Below, one piece after another: positions 5,506-5,957 of a stretch of DNA of 5,957 nt. Numbering within the stretch: the first letter of the stretch is position 1; every line of letters starts with the position of its first letter. Location: NCBI GenBank assembly GCA_964245425.1, contig CAXTMV010000311.1, forward strand, positions 1-5,957, written 5' to 3'. Below the pieces are notes generated by a model. That model ran no database searches. It was not told where the DNA came from and worked only from the letters and a program-made list of their open reading frames with translations. Origin of the DNA: JACMLD01 sp964245425. GTDB lineage: Bacteria; Bacteroidota; Bacteroidia; Chitinophagales; Chitinophagaceae. A program made the translations under genes and the position numbers.

Positions 5506-5957
5506 TTCGCTTTGAGGTCCCGTGACAATTCGAAGATATACTTGGGAAAGGTTAACGGTCAAAATTTTTAGTGTTTTATGCTCCGCTGATTGAAAGCAGA
5601 ATGTATAACATAAGCTGGTCAACAATCCACCCGAACAATATAAAAAGATAGAATTGCTCCGGGACCTAGTTTTGTATTTGCCGATTGTCTAAACCTTTGT
5701 CTGTGGTTGCCAGAAATTTCCGTGAAATTCAAATCCTTTTGCATATATGCTATGGCAACATAAAATTGACATAGTAGATTGATTACAGCAAGACTTGCTA
5801 AAATACAGGATAAAAAGATTGATATTAGTTAAGGTCCTCAATCAATATAAGTTTTAAACAATCGAGGCGCAAAATTATCATAGTTTTAGGCGTTTATTTT
5901 TTATTACAAGTCCTTTCTTTAATATCTGCCTCATCATTGTAAAAGATAGACTACATT

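Larger units (their letters stand above)
5319..5957. other. Non-coding region upstream of the integrase
   Basis: About 640 bp with no convincing gene on either strand, even when single-base frameshifts are allowed. No tRNA is visible and no repeat array. It contains the three hairpin elements listed separately between 5332 and 5520. From about 5521 to 5957 the sequence is A/T-rich with frequent stops and I see nothing definite. A region of this size next to the 5' end of an integrase is where an attachment site and the integrase promoter would be expected, but no partner repeat elsewhere in the window identifies one. Confidence 0.5.

Noticed and set aside
5431..5625. Open frame of 64 codons on the minus strand
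   Set aside because: It contains the whole intrinsic terminator and the 8-bp inverted repeat, and its protein text (Leu/Phe/Cys-rich) resembles translated non-coding DNA.
5667..5877. Bacteroidota -7 promoter-like boxes (TAnnTTTG) at 5667-5674 (+) and 5870-5877 (-)
   Set aside because: Neither has a TTTG -33 box at the right distance, and no gene follows at a sensible spacing.
1..5957. CRISPR array, tRNA, rRNA or insertion-sequence ends
   Set aside because: No regularly spaced repeat, no cloverleaf with a recognisable T-arm, and no transposase or terminal inverted repeat pair was seen on either strand.

Overview
The window looks like DNA from a Bacteroidota bacterium, probably near the Sphingobacteriia/Chitinophagia. 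The evidence is an AT-rich background, starts without Shine-Dalgarno sequences, and a tyrosine recombinase whose wording (GLRFSDFSNI, HTCRRSF, KSVKDFYKY) is typical of Bacteroidota mobile-element integrases. It reads as a piece of an integrative element or defence island, but the sequence is of draft quality. Nearly every long gene is broken by single-base frameshifts, almost all repaired by adding one base. There is a 10-N gap at 2249-2258 and one apparent inverted join near 3235.

Layout: 1-421 (+) is the 3' part of an unrecognised gene with two frameshifts. It abuts a converging unrecognised gene at 422-892 (-). A 32-bp divergent gap leads to 925-1810 (+), a protein of about 295 residues, in three frame pieces, carrying a PD-(D/E)XK nuclease signature. 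A 35-bp convergent gap with three short perfect palindromes separates it from a two-gene defence operon on the minus strand. The operon is a RloA/AbiLi-type AAA ATPase (C-terminal half only, 2584 to about 3243), followed after 1 nt by a RloB/AbiLii-type Toprim-like protein (1846-2582).

At about 3235 the ATPase loses its N-terminal half, including the Walker A motif. A plus-strand gene with no 5' end of its own (3234-3775) starts at the same place, followed by a second small plus-strand gene from 3785. I recognise neither. The plus-strand genes run into the 3' end of a full-length tyrosine recombinase on the minus strand (4004-5318, 439 residues after five one-base repairs). From 5319 to 5957 I see no gene, only hairpins, including a good minus-strand intrinsic terminator at 5474-5505.

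How it fits together: the recombinase would move the element and the cargo is anti-phage. RloA/RloB (AbiL-like) pairs are established as ATPase plus Toprim-type effector modules, and the neighbouring PD-(D/E)XK protein may be an independent nuclease. As written, the ATPase is incomplete. Whether that is biological or an assembly chimera decides whether the system is functional.
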